Source: SIG565 sp045651765 | GTDB taxonomy: Bacteria > Bacillota > Clostridia > Oscillospirales > Acutalibacteraceae | Assembly: GCA_045651765.1 (NCBI GenBank) | Contig: JAZRSY010000008.1 | Span: 198,051 to 262,050, forward strand | Length of the DNA stretch: 64,000 nucleotides | Direction: 5' to 3' | Shown here: positions 57,036 to 64,000 of the stretch, one piece after another | How positions within the stretch are numbered: the stretch's first letter is position 1 | Layout: every line of letters begins with the position of its first letter | The notes under the pieces: generated by a model | The model's database searches: none | What the model was told of the DNA's origin: nothing | The model's input: only the letters and a program-made list of their open reading frames with translations | Made by a program: the position numbers and the translations under genes

Positions 57036-57905
57036 TTGAAAAAAGAAGCAATTGGCATTGGCGAAACTATAGAAGAGGCTAAAGAAAATGCCCTTTTAGA
57101 GTTAGGTGCCTCTGCAGAAGATGATGTTCAGTTCGATGTTATTTCATTGCCACGAAAAAAAGCCTTGGGCATTTTTGGCGGCGCCAAAGCCGAGGTTAAG
57201 GCATTTATAGAAGTTCCCCAAAAAAATCAACCTAAAAAAGCAGCACCTAAAAAAGAAAAGGTTGCAAAACAACCCAAACAAACCGAAAAGAAAAATACAG
57301 TTACCACCGAAACAGTGGCCGAAAACGCTGTTCCGGCCAACCAAATTGATGCCGCAACCCCTGCCGGCAAAGCACTTAAGTACCTTAACAACATATTAAA
57401 CAATTTAGGCTGCAACAATACAGAGATTAATGTAGTTTTAAAAGATAACGGAGCCGAGTTTTACATTTCGGGCGAAGGTTTAGGTGTTGTAATTGGCCGC
57501 CGTGGCGAAACATTAGATTCTTTGCAATATTTAACCAGCCTTTCGGCCAATGCAGGTAACGGTTATTATAGGGTAACATTAAACATTGGCGATTACCGCC
57601 AAAAACGCGAACAAGCATTAATGGGCCTTGCCAAAAGAATGTCGGCACAGGTTTTACGCAACGGTCGTTCACGCACACTTGAGCCGATGAACCCATACGA
57701 ACGTCGCATTATTCACACCACCGTGCAAGAAATTGAAGGTGTTTATTCAAAATCTATTGGTGAAGGTAGCGGCCGCAGGGTAGTAATAAGTGCTGAAAAA
57801 GGCGCTCAAAAACCTGCCCGTGCAAATAATGCGAACGCCCCCGCAAACACAGAGCGCGAACCCAAGCGCGATGCCGAAATTCCGCTTTACGGCAAAATTA
57901 ACTAA
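57036..57905 (+). CDS. jag: RNA-binding protein Jag/KhpB
   Basis: This 289-residue protein has a Jag_N domain (about 1-52, KKEAIGIGETIEEAKENAL), a basic low-complexity linker (about 60-110), a KH domain with VVIGRRGETLDSLQYL (about 155) and an R3H domain with EPMNPYERRIIHTTVQ. It pairs with KhpA in RNA binding. The TTG start follows AAGGAGGG. A terminator (57920-57945) follows. mnmE, its usual next gene, is at the other end of the window. Confidence 0.95.
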   Translation: MKKEAIGIGETIEEAKENALLELGASAEDDVQFDVISLPRKKALGIFGGAKAEVKAFIEVPQKNQPKKAAPKKEKVAKQPKQTEKKNTVTTETVAENAVPANQIDAATPAGKALKYLNNILNNLGCNNTEINVVLKDNGAEFYISGEGLGVVIGRRGETLDSLQYLTSLSANAGNGYYRVTLNIGDYRQKREQALMGLAKRMSAQVLRNGRSRTLEPMNPYERRIIHTTVQEIEGVYSKSIGEGSGRRVVISAEKGAQKPARANNANAPANTEREPKRDAEIPLYGKIN

Positions 57906-57917
57906 TTGAATATTTTA

Positions 57918-57945
57918 AGAGGTGCTTTGCACCTCTTATTTTTTT
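57918..57945 (+). terminator. Terminator after jag
   Basis: AGAGGTGC-TTT-GCACCTCT followed by a T-rich tail. Confidence 0.85.
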
Positions 57946-57962
57946 ATTTAATTCGCATTTGC

Positions 57963-58031
57963 TTGACAATATAATGCAAAATATTGTATAATTTTTAACA
58001 GAAAAACAAAGGTGCAAAGTGTTGCACCTTT
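57963..58031 (+). promoter_or_regulatory. Promoter followed at once by a terminator-like hairpin
   Basis: TTGACA (57963-57968), 18-base spacer, TATAAT (57987-57992). About ten bases after the predicted start is AAAGGTGCAA-AGTG-TTGCACCTTT plus T run (58008-58033). The gene's ribosome site follows. It may attenuate the operon or protect its 5' end. Confidence 0.65.
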
Positions 58032-58054
58032 TTTGCGTAATCGGAGGAGAAAGC

Positions 58055-59164
58055 ATGAAAAACAATATTGTGGATTGGCAAACCATTACTAATTTTGTGG
58101 TTGATGCCTTTGTGGGCTACGGCATACCTAAAGAGGATGCCGAAATTTGTGCCGATGTATTGTTGGAATCAGACAAACGCGGAATAGAATCGCACGGGGT
58201 TAACCGCTTTAAACCTATTTATTTAGACCGAATCCGCGATGGAATTCAAAATCCAATTACCAACTTTGAGGTTATTAAAGAAACCCCAACCACCGCCGTT
58301 GTGGACGGACACGACGGTATGGGTCAGGTTATAGGCTATAAAGCCATGAATATGGCCATAAAAAAGGCCAAAGAATATGGTATGGGCATGGTGGTTGTTA
58401 GAAACTCTTGCCATTATGGTATTGCTGGTTATTATCCAACAATGGCCTGTAACCAAGGCTGCATTGGTATAACAGGCACCAACGCTCGTCCATCGGTTGC
58501 ACCCACCTTTGGCGTAGAGGGAATGTTTGGCACCAACCCGTTAACTATTGGTATTCCAACCGATGAAGATTTCGATTTTTTAATTGACTGTGCCTCTTCC
58601 ATAACCCAAAACGGCAAGGTTGAATATTACGAGCGCATAAATGAGCCTGTTCACCCCGGCACAATTATTGGCATTAACGGCGAATCAATAGAAGGCGACG
58701 CCGGCGAGGCTTTAAGGCGCATACGCGGCGGCACAGCCGCACTCACTACTTTGGGTGGCATTGGCGAAGATTTAGGCGGATATAAAGGCTATGGCTATGC
58801 TATGGTTGTAGAGTTATTGTCGGCCGTGTTGCAAGATGGCGCCTATGGTAAAGCGCTAAACGGCACCGACGAAAACGGAAATAAATCGGCCTACCACCTC
58901 GGCCACTTCTTTATAGCGATTGACACTGACCACTTTTTAGGCGAAGAACTTTGCCGCAAAAAAGCCGGCGATATTATAAGGTCGGTCAGAAACTCTAAAA
59001 AAGCACCGGGCGCCGAGCGTATTTATTCGGCCGGCGAAAAGGAACACCTTGTTCGCTTAGCAAGGGCTAGCGGTGTGCCGATAAACGAATCGGTTCAAAA
59101 GGAAATTACACAGGTGCGCGACCAATTAGGGCTCACCCAATATAAATTTCCGTGGGAGGATTAA
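58055..59164 (+). CDS. Ldh2-family malate/L-lactate-type dehydrogenase
   Basis: This 369-residue NAD(P)-dependent 2-hydroxyacid dehydrogenase of the malate/sulfolactate/ureidoglycolate group has SHGVNRFKPIYLDRI, HDGMGQVIGYKAM, NSCHYGIAGYYP with the catalytic His, and GYKGYGYAMVVELLSAVL. The ATG follows CGGAGG at 58055; an upstream in-frame ATG lies in the leader hairpin. It is coupled to a malic enzyme gene three bases later, so malate is the likely substrate. Confidence 0.88.
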   Translation: MKNNIVDWQTITNFVVDAFVGYGIPKEDAEICADVLLESDKRGIESHGVNRFKPIYLDRIRDGIQNPITNFEVIKETPTTAVVDGHDGMGQVIGYKAMNMAIKKAKEYGMGMVVVRNSCHYGIAGYYPTMACNQGCIGITGTNARPSVAPTFGVEGMFGTNPLTIGIPTDEDFDFLIDCASSITQNGKVEYYERINEPVHPGTIIGINGESIEGDAGEALRRIRGGTAALTTLGGIGEDLGGYKGYGYAMVVELLSAVLQDGAYGKALNGTDENGNKSAYHLGHFFIAIDTDHFLGEELCRKKAGDIIRSVRNSKKAPGAERIYSAGEKEHLVRLARASGVPINESVQKEITQVRDQLGLTQYKFPWED

Positions 59165-59167
59165 TTA

Positions 59168-60340
59168 ATGGACATTAGGCAAGAATCCCTTAAAAAGCAT
59201 TACGAATGGGGCGGTAAAATTGAGGTTATATCGCGCGCACCAATAAACTCAAGGCAAGATTTATCGTTGGCATACACCCCCGGTGTTGCCGAACCTTGTT
59301 TGGAAATACAAAAAGATATTAACAAATCTTTCGAACTCACACGCCGCAGCAATTTAGTTGCCGTTATAACCGATGGCACCGCCGTTTTAGGCCTTGGCGA
59401 CATCGGCCCCGAGGCCGGCATGCCGGTTATGGAGGGTAAGTGTGCTTTGTTTAAAGAGTTTGCCGATGTAGACGCCTTTCCGCTTTGCATAAAAAGCAAG
59501 GATGTTGACGAAATTGTAAGAACAATATATCTGCTTTCAGGCAGTTTTGGCGGAATTAATTTAGAGGATATTTCGGCCCCAAGGTGCTTCGAAATTGAGC
59601 AAAAATTAAAACAAATTTGCCACATTCCAATTTTCCACGACGACCAACACGGCACCGCAATAGTTGTGGCCGCAGCATTAATAAATGCCCTAAAACTTGT
59701 GAAAAAACAAATTGGCGAAATTAAGGTGGTTATAAACGGCGCCGGTTCGGCCGGCATCGCAATCGGCAAACACCTTATGAATATGGGTGTAAAAAATTTA
59801 ACCTTTTGCGACCGCTTTGGCATTATAACTAAAGGGGGCAAAAACAATAACCCCGCCCAAGAAGAAGTTGCCGCCGTAACTAATAAAGAGGGCAAGTCCG
59901 GCACATTGGCCGATGCTCTAAAGGGTGCCGATGTGTTTATAGGTGTTTCGGCCCCAAATTTAGTTACACCGCAAATGGTAAAATCCATGGCAAGCGATGC
60001 CATTTTGTTTCCAATGGCCAACCCCACCCCCGAAATTATGCCCGATGTGGCATTAGCGGCAGGCGCCAGGGTTGTCGGCACAGGTCGGTCCGATTTTGCC
60101 AACCAAATTAACAATGTTTTGGCATTCCCCGGAATTTTCCGAGGTGCGCTTGATTGCCGTGCCACCGTTATTAACGAGCAAATGAAGGTTGCCACCTCTT
60201 ATGCTTTAGCATCATTAATACCCGACGACCAAATAACCGAGGATAACATTATACCGCCCGCGTTAGATAAGCGTGTGGCTAAAACCGTGGCCGAAGCCGT
60301 TATAAAGGTGGCCAAAGAAACAGGCGTAGCAAGAATTTAA
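59168..60340 (+). CDS. Malic enzyme (malate to pyruvate)
   Basis: This 390-residue bacterial-type malic enzyme has SLAYTPGVAEPCLEI, the Lys/Asp region GKCALFKEFADVD and FHDDQHGTAIVVAAAL. The Rossmann fold is VVINGAGSAGIAIGKHL, followed by NPTPEIMPD. It decarboxylates malate to pyruvate with NAD or NADP; which one cannot be settled. GGAGG precedes the ATG. It pairs with the Ldh2-type gene, and with PEPCK gives a C3/C4 node. Confidence 0.94.
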   Translation: MDIRQESLKKHYEWGGKIEVISRAPINSRQDLSLAYTPGVAEPCLEIQKDINKSFELTRRSNLVAVITDGTAVLGLGDIGPEAGMPVMEGKCALFKEFADVDAFPLCIKSKDVDEIVRTIYLLSGSFGGINLEDISAPRCFEIEQKLKQICHIPIFHDDQHGTAIVVAAALINALKLVKKQIGEIKVVINGAGSAGIAIGKHLMNMGVKNLTFCDRFGIITKGGKNNNPAQEEVAAVTNKEGKSGTLADALKGADVFIGVSAPNLVTPQMVKSMASDAILFPMANPTPEIMPDVALAAGARVVGTGRSDFANQINNVLAFPGIFRGALDCRATVINEQMKVATSYALASLIPDDQITEDNIIPPALDKRVAKTVAEAVIKVAKETGVARI

Positions 60341-60378
60341 TATGTATTTTTTAAGGGGGCTTTAAGCCCCCCCATTTT

Positions 60379-61455
60379 TTATGTGTTAAAAATATTTTCA
60401 ATAACACCTTGCGAATATTCTTCCAACGCCTTAAAATCCATGGCATTAATATAAAACGATTCCAAAACATCGTGGGCGCTTTTGGCGTCTTTTAAGGTTT
60501 TAACGGCAGCGGTAATAAGGGTTAGAGTTGCTTTGTTGTTAAATTTAATTTTTTCGCGGCTGTTGTTTAATTCTTGGCTAATTAAAAAACGGCGGGTGTG
60601 AATTTTGCGGCTGTTGGCGGTTATGTTACTAAAACTGCTTTGGCGGCAAAAGGCTAATTTTAGTTTTGGCAGAATAATTGCATCGGTAATATCATTTGGC
60701 AAAATTGGGTTTTTAACGGTTATAATTTCGTGGCCGCAGTTTAGCGCGTAATCGTGCACACCTGAAAATATAACCGATGCCACCGCACCTATTTCATCAC
60801 ATATAACTACCTTTTCTCTTGACAAAATATCAATCGTTTTGTCATAAAAAACATAACCCTCGGGCGTAATGCCACCCAAAAATCTAACCCATTCTTGTGT
60901 TGTGCCGTCGGTTTTTGCAATATAACGCTCGGCTAGTTTTGCGCCGTAAGAAATGGCTTTGTCAATGTTGGTGCTTTTAAGTTGCAGGTTAAAATTATAA
61001 CCTAAAAGTTGCCCCGCCGCCTTTATATATTCTGCTGCCCGCTTGTGCAAAAATTTATTATCGGCCGATGTTTTTATAATATCATTTTTGTTTTTTAATA
61101 AAATTTTTCTGTTCCAAAAATTGCCGGTGTTAATAATTTGCTCGCAAACGCCGGGCAAAGTCGGCTCAACCACATGCGGTGCAGTGCCATCAAGAATAAT
61201 TATTTTATCGTCGGGCAGAATAACTGCGTCCAGACTTTTAGGGTCGCTGCTGCAGGGGCACAAAACAACCTGTTTTTTGAGCTCTGTGGCCCTTTTTAAA
61301 AATTTTTTCATTACCCCGGATTTACCCGTTCCGGGTCCACCCTTAATTATGTAGGCACTCCAATCGGCAACCGAATAATTGTTGTTAAAGGCAGAATAAA
61401 ACCCACCCGCGCTGTTAGCGGCCAAGAAAAAATGCGGAAAATGGTTATTGGTCAT
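60379..61455 (-). CDS. P-loop ATPase of unknown role (PRK06851-like)
   Basis: This 358-residue protein has a Walker A motif IIKGGPGTGKSGVMKKF (about residue 37), a CPCSSDPKSLDAVILPD block and IILDGTAPHVVEPTLPG. It matches a conserved Firmicutes ATPase family known by the PRK06851 model name, usually with a duplicated ATPase fold; only the first P-loop is clearly intact. The function is not known. Its promoter region abuts that of rnpB. Confidence 0.75.
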   Translation of the reverse strand: MTNNHFPHFFLAANSAGGFYSAFNNNYSVADWSAYIIKGGPGTGKSGVMKKFLKRATELKKQVVLCPCSSDPKSLDAVILPDDKIIILDGTAPHVVEPTLPGVCEQIINTGNFWNRKILLKNKNDIIKTSADNKFLHKRAAEYIKAAGQLLGYNFNLQLKSTNIDKAISYGAKLAERYIAKTDGTTQEWVRFLGGITPEGYVFYDKTIDILSREKVVICDEIGAVASVIFSGVHDYALNCGHEIITVKNPILPNDITDAIILPKLKLAFCRQSSFSNITANSRKIHTRRFLISQELNNSREKIKFNNKATLTLITAAVKTLKDAKSAHDVLESFYINAMDFKALEEYSQGVIENIFNT

Positions 61456-61499
61456 AAAAAAGCCTCCGTTTCAATATATATTATTCAAAAAGATGTTCT

Positions 61500-61528
61500 T
61501 TGACACGAAAACAATTTTGTGTTATAAT
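61500..61528 (+). promoter_or_regulatory. Promoter of rnpB
   Basis: TTGACA (61500-61505), 17-base spacer, TATAAT (61523-61528), consensus. Start is predicted near 61535, matching the RNA 5' end. Confidence 0.9.
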
Positions 61529-61533
61529 GTTTT

Positions 61534-61861
61534 GGCGAGTTAATTGAGCGGCTGCGGGCTACGGCCCGAGGAAAGTCCGAGCTCCGCAGGACAGGATAGC
61601 AGCTAACGGCTGCCGAGGGCGACCTTAGGGAAAGTGCAACAGAGATATACCGCTGTATTTTACAGCAAGGGTGGAAAGGCGAGGTAAGAGCTCACCGCCC
61701 GCTCGGAGACGAAACGGGCCTGCAAACCCTATCCGGAGCAACACTGAGTGAGGCTATACACTTGTCCGGTGTGCCTCGAAAAGTGGCTTGAGCCGTAAAG
61801 CAATTTACGGCCTAGATAGATAGTCGTTCACGACAGAACTCGGCTTACAGATTAACTCGCA
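61534..61861 (+). ncRNA. rnpB: RNase P RNA
   Basis: About 328 bases with the universal core: GAGGAAAGTCCGAGCTCC near the 5' end, GGTAAGAGCTCACCG, and AACTCGGCTTACAG near the 3' end. The terminal stem is GCGAGTTAAT paired with ATTAACTCGC. It is the catalytic subunit for tRNA 5' maturation and partners with RnpA (55.5 kb). The promoter is consensus and a terminator follows. Confidence 0.97.
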
Positions 61862-61873
61862 TTATTTACAAAA

Positions 61874-61900
61874 AAGGCACCTTTTTAGGTGCCGATTTAT
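61874..61900 (+). terminator. Terminator after rnpB
   Basis: GGCACCT-TTTT-AGGTGCC followed by GATTTATT; A run upstream. Confidence 0.85.
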
Positions 61901-61905
61901 TATGC

Positions 61906-61934
61906 TTGACATTATATAATGTTTATTATATAAT
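61906..61934 (+). promoter_or_regulatory. Promoter of greA-lysS
   Basis: TTGACA (61906-61911), 17-base spacer, TATAAT (61929-61934). Confidence 0.85.
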
Positions 61935-61988
61935 ACATTTTGTATCTGTGTATTACAGATTATCAATCAGAAAGGAAATCTCTTTACA

Positions 61989-62462
61989 ATGCAAAAGAAA
62001 ATCAGACTTACCGACGAAGGTCTAAAAACATTGCAGCAAGAGCTTGAAACCCTTAAAACCCAAGGCAGAAAAGATATTGCCGAAAAAATTAAAGTAGCCC
62101 GTGGTTATGGCGATTTATCCGAAAATAGCGAATACGACGAAGCCAAAAACGAGCAGGCTAAAATAGAAGCCCGTATTATTGAAATTGAAGCAATGCTTAA
62201 AAATGTTGAAATTATAGAGGACGTTAAAGGCACAACCAAAACCGTTGTGCTTGGCTCTAAGGTTACTATTTTAGATGTAGAGTTCGAAGAAGAACTTGAA
62301 TACAGAATAGTAGGCTCGGCCGAGGCTAACCCCGAAAAAGGCCGTATTTCCGATGAATCTCCGGTTGGCAAGGCCTTGTTAGGCCATAAAAAAGGCGATG
62401 TAGTTTTTGCTGAAGCCCCCGCAGGTGAAATTGAGTTCAAAATTTTAGCAATTTCAAAATAA
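61989..62462 (+). CDS. greA: Transcription elongation factor GreA
   Basis: This 157-residue factor has an N-terminal coiled coil with LSENSEYDEAKNEQ, whose acidic tip acts in the RNA polymerase secondary channel, and a C-terminal FKBP-like domain with ISDESPVGKALLGHKKGD. It rescues backtracked polymerase. GAAAGGAAAT precedes the ATG. lysS follows, the common greA-lysS arrangement. Confidence 0.97.
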   Translation: MQKKIRLTDEGLKTLQQELETLKTQGRKDIAEKIKVARGYGDLSENSEYDEAKNEQAKIEARIIEIEAMLKNVEIIEDVKGTTKTVVLGSKVTILDVEFEEELEYRIVGSAEANPEKGRISDESPVGKALLGHKKGDVVFAEAPAGEIEFKILAISK

Positions 62463-62468
62463 TTTTTA

Positions 62469-62494
62469 GGGGCGGATTTTCTGCCCCATTTTTA
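62469..62494 (+). terminator. Hairpin between greA and lysS
   Basis: GGGGC...GCCCC with ATTTTT following. Likely a partial terminator, since lysS has no obvious own promoter. Confidence 0.55.
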
Positions 62495-62513
62495 ATACAA
62501 AGGTGTGAAAAAA

Positions 62514-64000
62514 GTGAGCGAAAATATTACACAAAATACAGAAACCACAGCCGAACAACTTAACGAAATTTTAAAGGTTCGTCGCGAAAAACTTGCCAAT
62601 TTAAAGGCATCAGGTCAGGACCCGTTCGCAATAACCAAATTCGATTTCGATAATGATTCGGCCAACATAAAGGCAAATTTTGAAGAGTTCGAAGGCAAAA
62701 CCGTTAAAATTGCCGGCCGCATTTTAGCCCGTAGAATAATGGGCAAGGCAAGCTTTGTCGGCATTTCGGATTGCAGCGGCAAAATTCAACTTTATGTTAG
62801 GCGCGACGATGTTGGCGAGGATGTTTACGCCGGCTTTAAAAAGTGGGATATTGGCGATATTATAGGTGTAGAGGGTTTTGTGTTTAAAACCCAAACCGGA
62901 GAAATTTCGGTTCATGCAACCGCAATTACCCTGCTTTCAAAATCGCTTTTGCCGTTACCCGAAAAATTCCACGGACTTACCAATAACGATTTACGCTTTA
63001 GGCAAAGGTATGTCGATTTAATAATGAACCCCAACGTTAAGCGTAATTTCGAAATTCGCTCTAAATTCATAAAATTTATGCGCAATTACCTCGATAATAT
63101 GAATTATATTGAGGTTGAAACACCCGTGCTTAACACAATTGTTGGCGGTGCAGCAGCCCGCCCCTTTGTTACACACCACAACACCTTAAATATACCAATG
63201 TATATGCGCATAGCAACCGAATTGCCCTTAAAACGCCTTATTGTTGGCGGAATGGACAGGGTTTATGAAATTGGTCGAATTTTCAGAAACGAGGGAATGG
63301 ACCCAAAACATAACCCCGAGTTCACAACGGTTGAACTTTACCAAGCCTATGCCGATTTTAACGATATGATGGATATTGCCGAGGGCATAATTTCGGGCGC
63401 CGCTAAAGAAATCCACGGCACCTACGAGGTGGAATGGCTTGGCGAGAAAATTGACCTGACACCCGGCTGGCGCAGGCTTACTATGGTGGATGCCGTTAAA
63501 GAATATGTCGGCATAGATTTTAGCACCATTACATCCGACGCCGATGCCGTTGCAGCCGCAGCAGCCATTGGTGTAGAATTAGCCGACACCGCCGACAAAA
63601 CCTGGGGCAACGCACTTTATGCCTGTTTTGACCAACGTGTAGAGGAAAAATTAATTCAGCCCACATTTATAACAATGTACCCTGTGGAAGTTTCGCCGCT
63701 TACAAAGGCTTCTCCCGCAGACCCAAGGCTTACCGAGCGTTTTGAGTTGTTTGTTTGCCGTTCCGAGCTTGCAAATGCCTACTCCGAACTTAACGACCCA
63801 ATAGTTCAGCGCGAAAGGTTTGAAAAACAATTAGAACTGCGCGAACGCGGCGACGACGAAGCCGAGATGCTCGACGAAGACTTTTTAACCGCCATGGAAT
63901 ACGGTATGCCACCAACAGGCGGCATGGGCATAGGAATAGACCGCGCCGTAATGCTGCTTACCAATTCCGATTCAATTCGCGAAGTAATTTTATTCCCAAC
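62514..64000 (+). CDS. lysS: Lysyl-tRNA synthetase, class II (5' part, cut by window edge)
   Basis: About 495 residues are present and the frame runs off the window. The N-terminal anticodon-binding OB fold (SGQDPFAITKF, VKIAGRILARRIMGKASF) is followed by class II motifs: motif 1 around NPNVKRNFEIRSKFI, motif 2 RIFRNEGMDPKHNPEFTTVE and the start of motif 3 (GMGIGIDRAVMLL). GTG 62514 has AAAGG about ten bases ahead; GTG 62505 is too close to it. Confidence 0.96.
   Translation, partial: MSENITQNTETTAEQLNEILKVRREKLANLKASGQDPFAITKFDFDNDSANIKANFEEFEGKTVKIAGRILARRIMGKASFVGISDCSGKIQLYVRRDDVGEDVYAGFKKWDIGDIIGVEGFVFKTQTGEISVHATAITLLSKSLLPLPEKFHGLTNNDLRFRQRYVDLIMNPNVKRNFEIRSKFIKFMRNYLDNMNYIEVETPVLNTIVGGAAARPFVTHHNTLNIPMYMRIATELPLKRLIVGGMDRVYEIGRIFRNEGMDPKHNPEFTTVELYQAYADFNDMMDIAEGIISGAAKEIHGTYEVEWLGEKIDLTPGWRRLTMVDAVKEYVGIDFSTITSDADAVAAAAAIGVELADTADKTWGNALYACFDQRVEEKLIQPTFITMYPVEVSPLTKASPADPRLTERFELFVCRSELANAYSELNDPIVQRERFEKQLELRERGDDEAEMLDEDFLTAMEYGMPPTGGMGIGIDRAVMLLTNSDSIREVILFP

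Noticed and set aside
59200..60195. 331-codon reverse-strand open frame
   Set aside because: Antisense to the malic enzyme gene, with no family-like motif. Long shadows are expected in genes with this codon bias.

Overview
The window looks like chromosome of a spore-forming, low-GC Gram-positive bacterium of class Clostridia, probably a gut Oscillospirales-type lineage. The evidence is spoIIE with Spo0A-like boxes, a SigK-type sigma factor, a GTP-type PEPCK, a single-chain glycyl-tRNA synthetase, SipW-type export, and strong SigA-type promoters with GGAGG ribosome sites. No tRNA, rRNA or CRISPR array was seen. The assignment is inference from gene content, not from a database search.

Layout. 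(1) 1-11.5 kb is core: the 3' end of mnmE, then mnmG, rsmG and a ParB/Noc-like gene; a leftward operon (PTS-type EIIC, nth, pyridoxamine kinase, tcdA); a phosphatase with ruvX; and a polar amino-acid ABC transporter followed by a YerC/TrpR-like regulator. (2) 11.5-35.5 kb is an accessory island with different codon use (fewer GCC/GGC, more GAT/GAA/TCT). A 22-bp imperfect direct repeat lies near each edge (12226 and 35014). Its left part holds transfer debris: a transglutaminase-like gene lacking a good start, an XRE regulator, an internally deleted SLOG gene, and a tyrosine integrase flanked by 20-bp inverted repeats. The centre (16.0-29.4 kb) is a surface-fibre locus: TetR regulator, SipW signal peptidase, six TasA/CalY-like secreted subunits, a 1575-residue repeat adhesin, a PPQTG-anchored protein and a class B sortase. 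Small ICE-like genes and two zinc-finger/AP2 proteins (one frameshifted) are interspersed. The right part holds an IreB-like gene, PadR, a sigma/anti-sigma pair, a DUF6147-like secreted protein, a matrixin-like metalloprotease and a lipoprotein. It ends in an array of small hairpins.

(3) 35.5-64 kb is core again: an envelope operon (PAP2, NTF2-like, and a GT2-GtrA-phosphodiester glycosidase fusion), rpiB-tsaB-tsaE, an FtsW/SpoVE gene, spoIIE, a glycine-riboswitch-controlled AGCS symporter, a pseudouridine synthase, radC, lepA, a glycosyltransferase, sigK, pckG, glyQS, rpmH-rnpA-yidD-yidC-jag, a malate-type dehydrogenase with malic enzyme, a P-loop ATPase, rnpB, greA and the 5' part of lysS.

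The most interesting system is the island's fibre locus. As I read it, SipW processes several TasA-like subunits that polymerise outside the cell, the large repeat protein is the adhesive component, and the class B sortase attaches the PPQTG protein to peptidoglycan as a base. This is inference from gene content and order.
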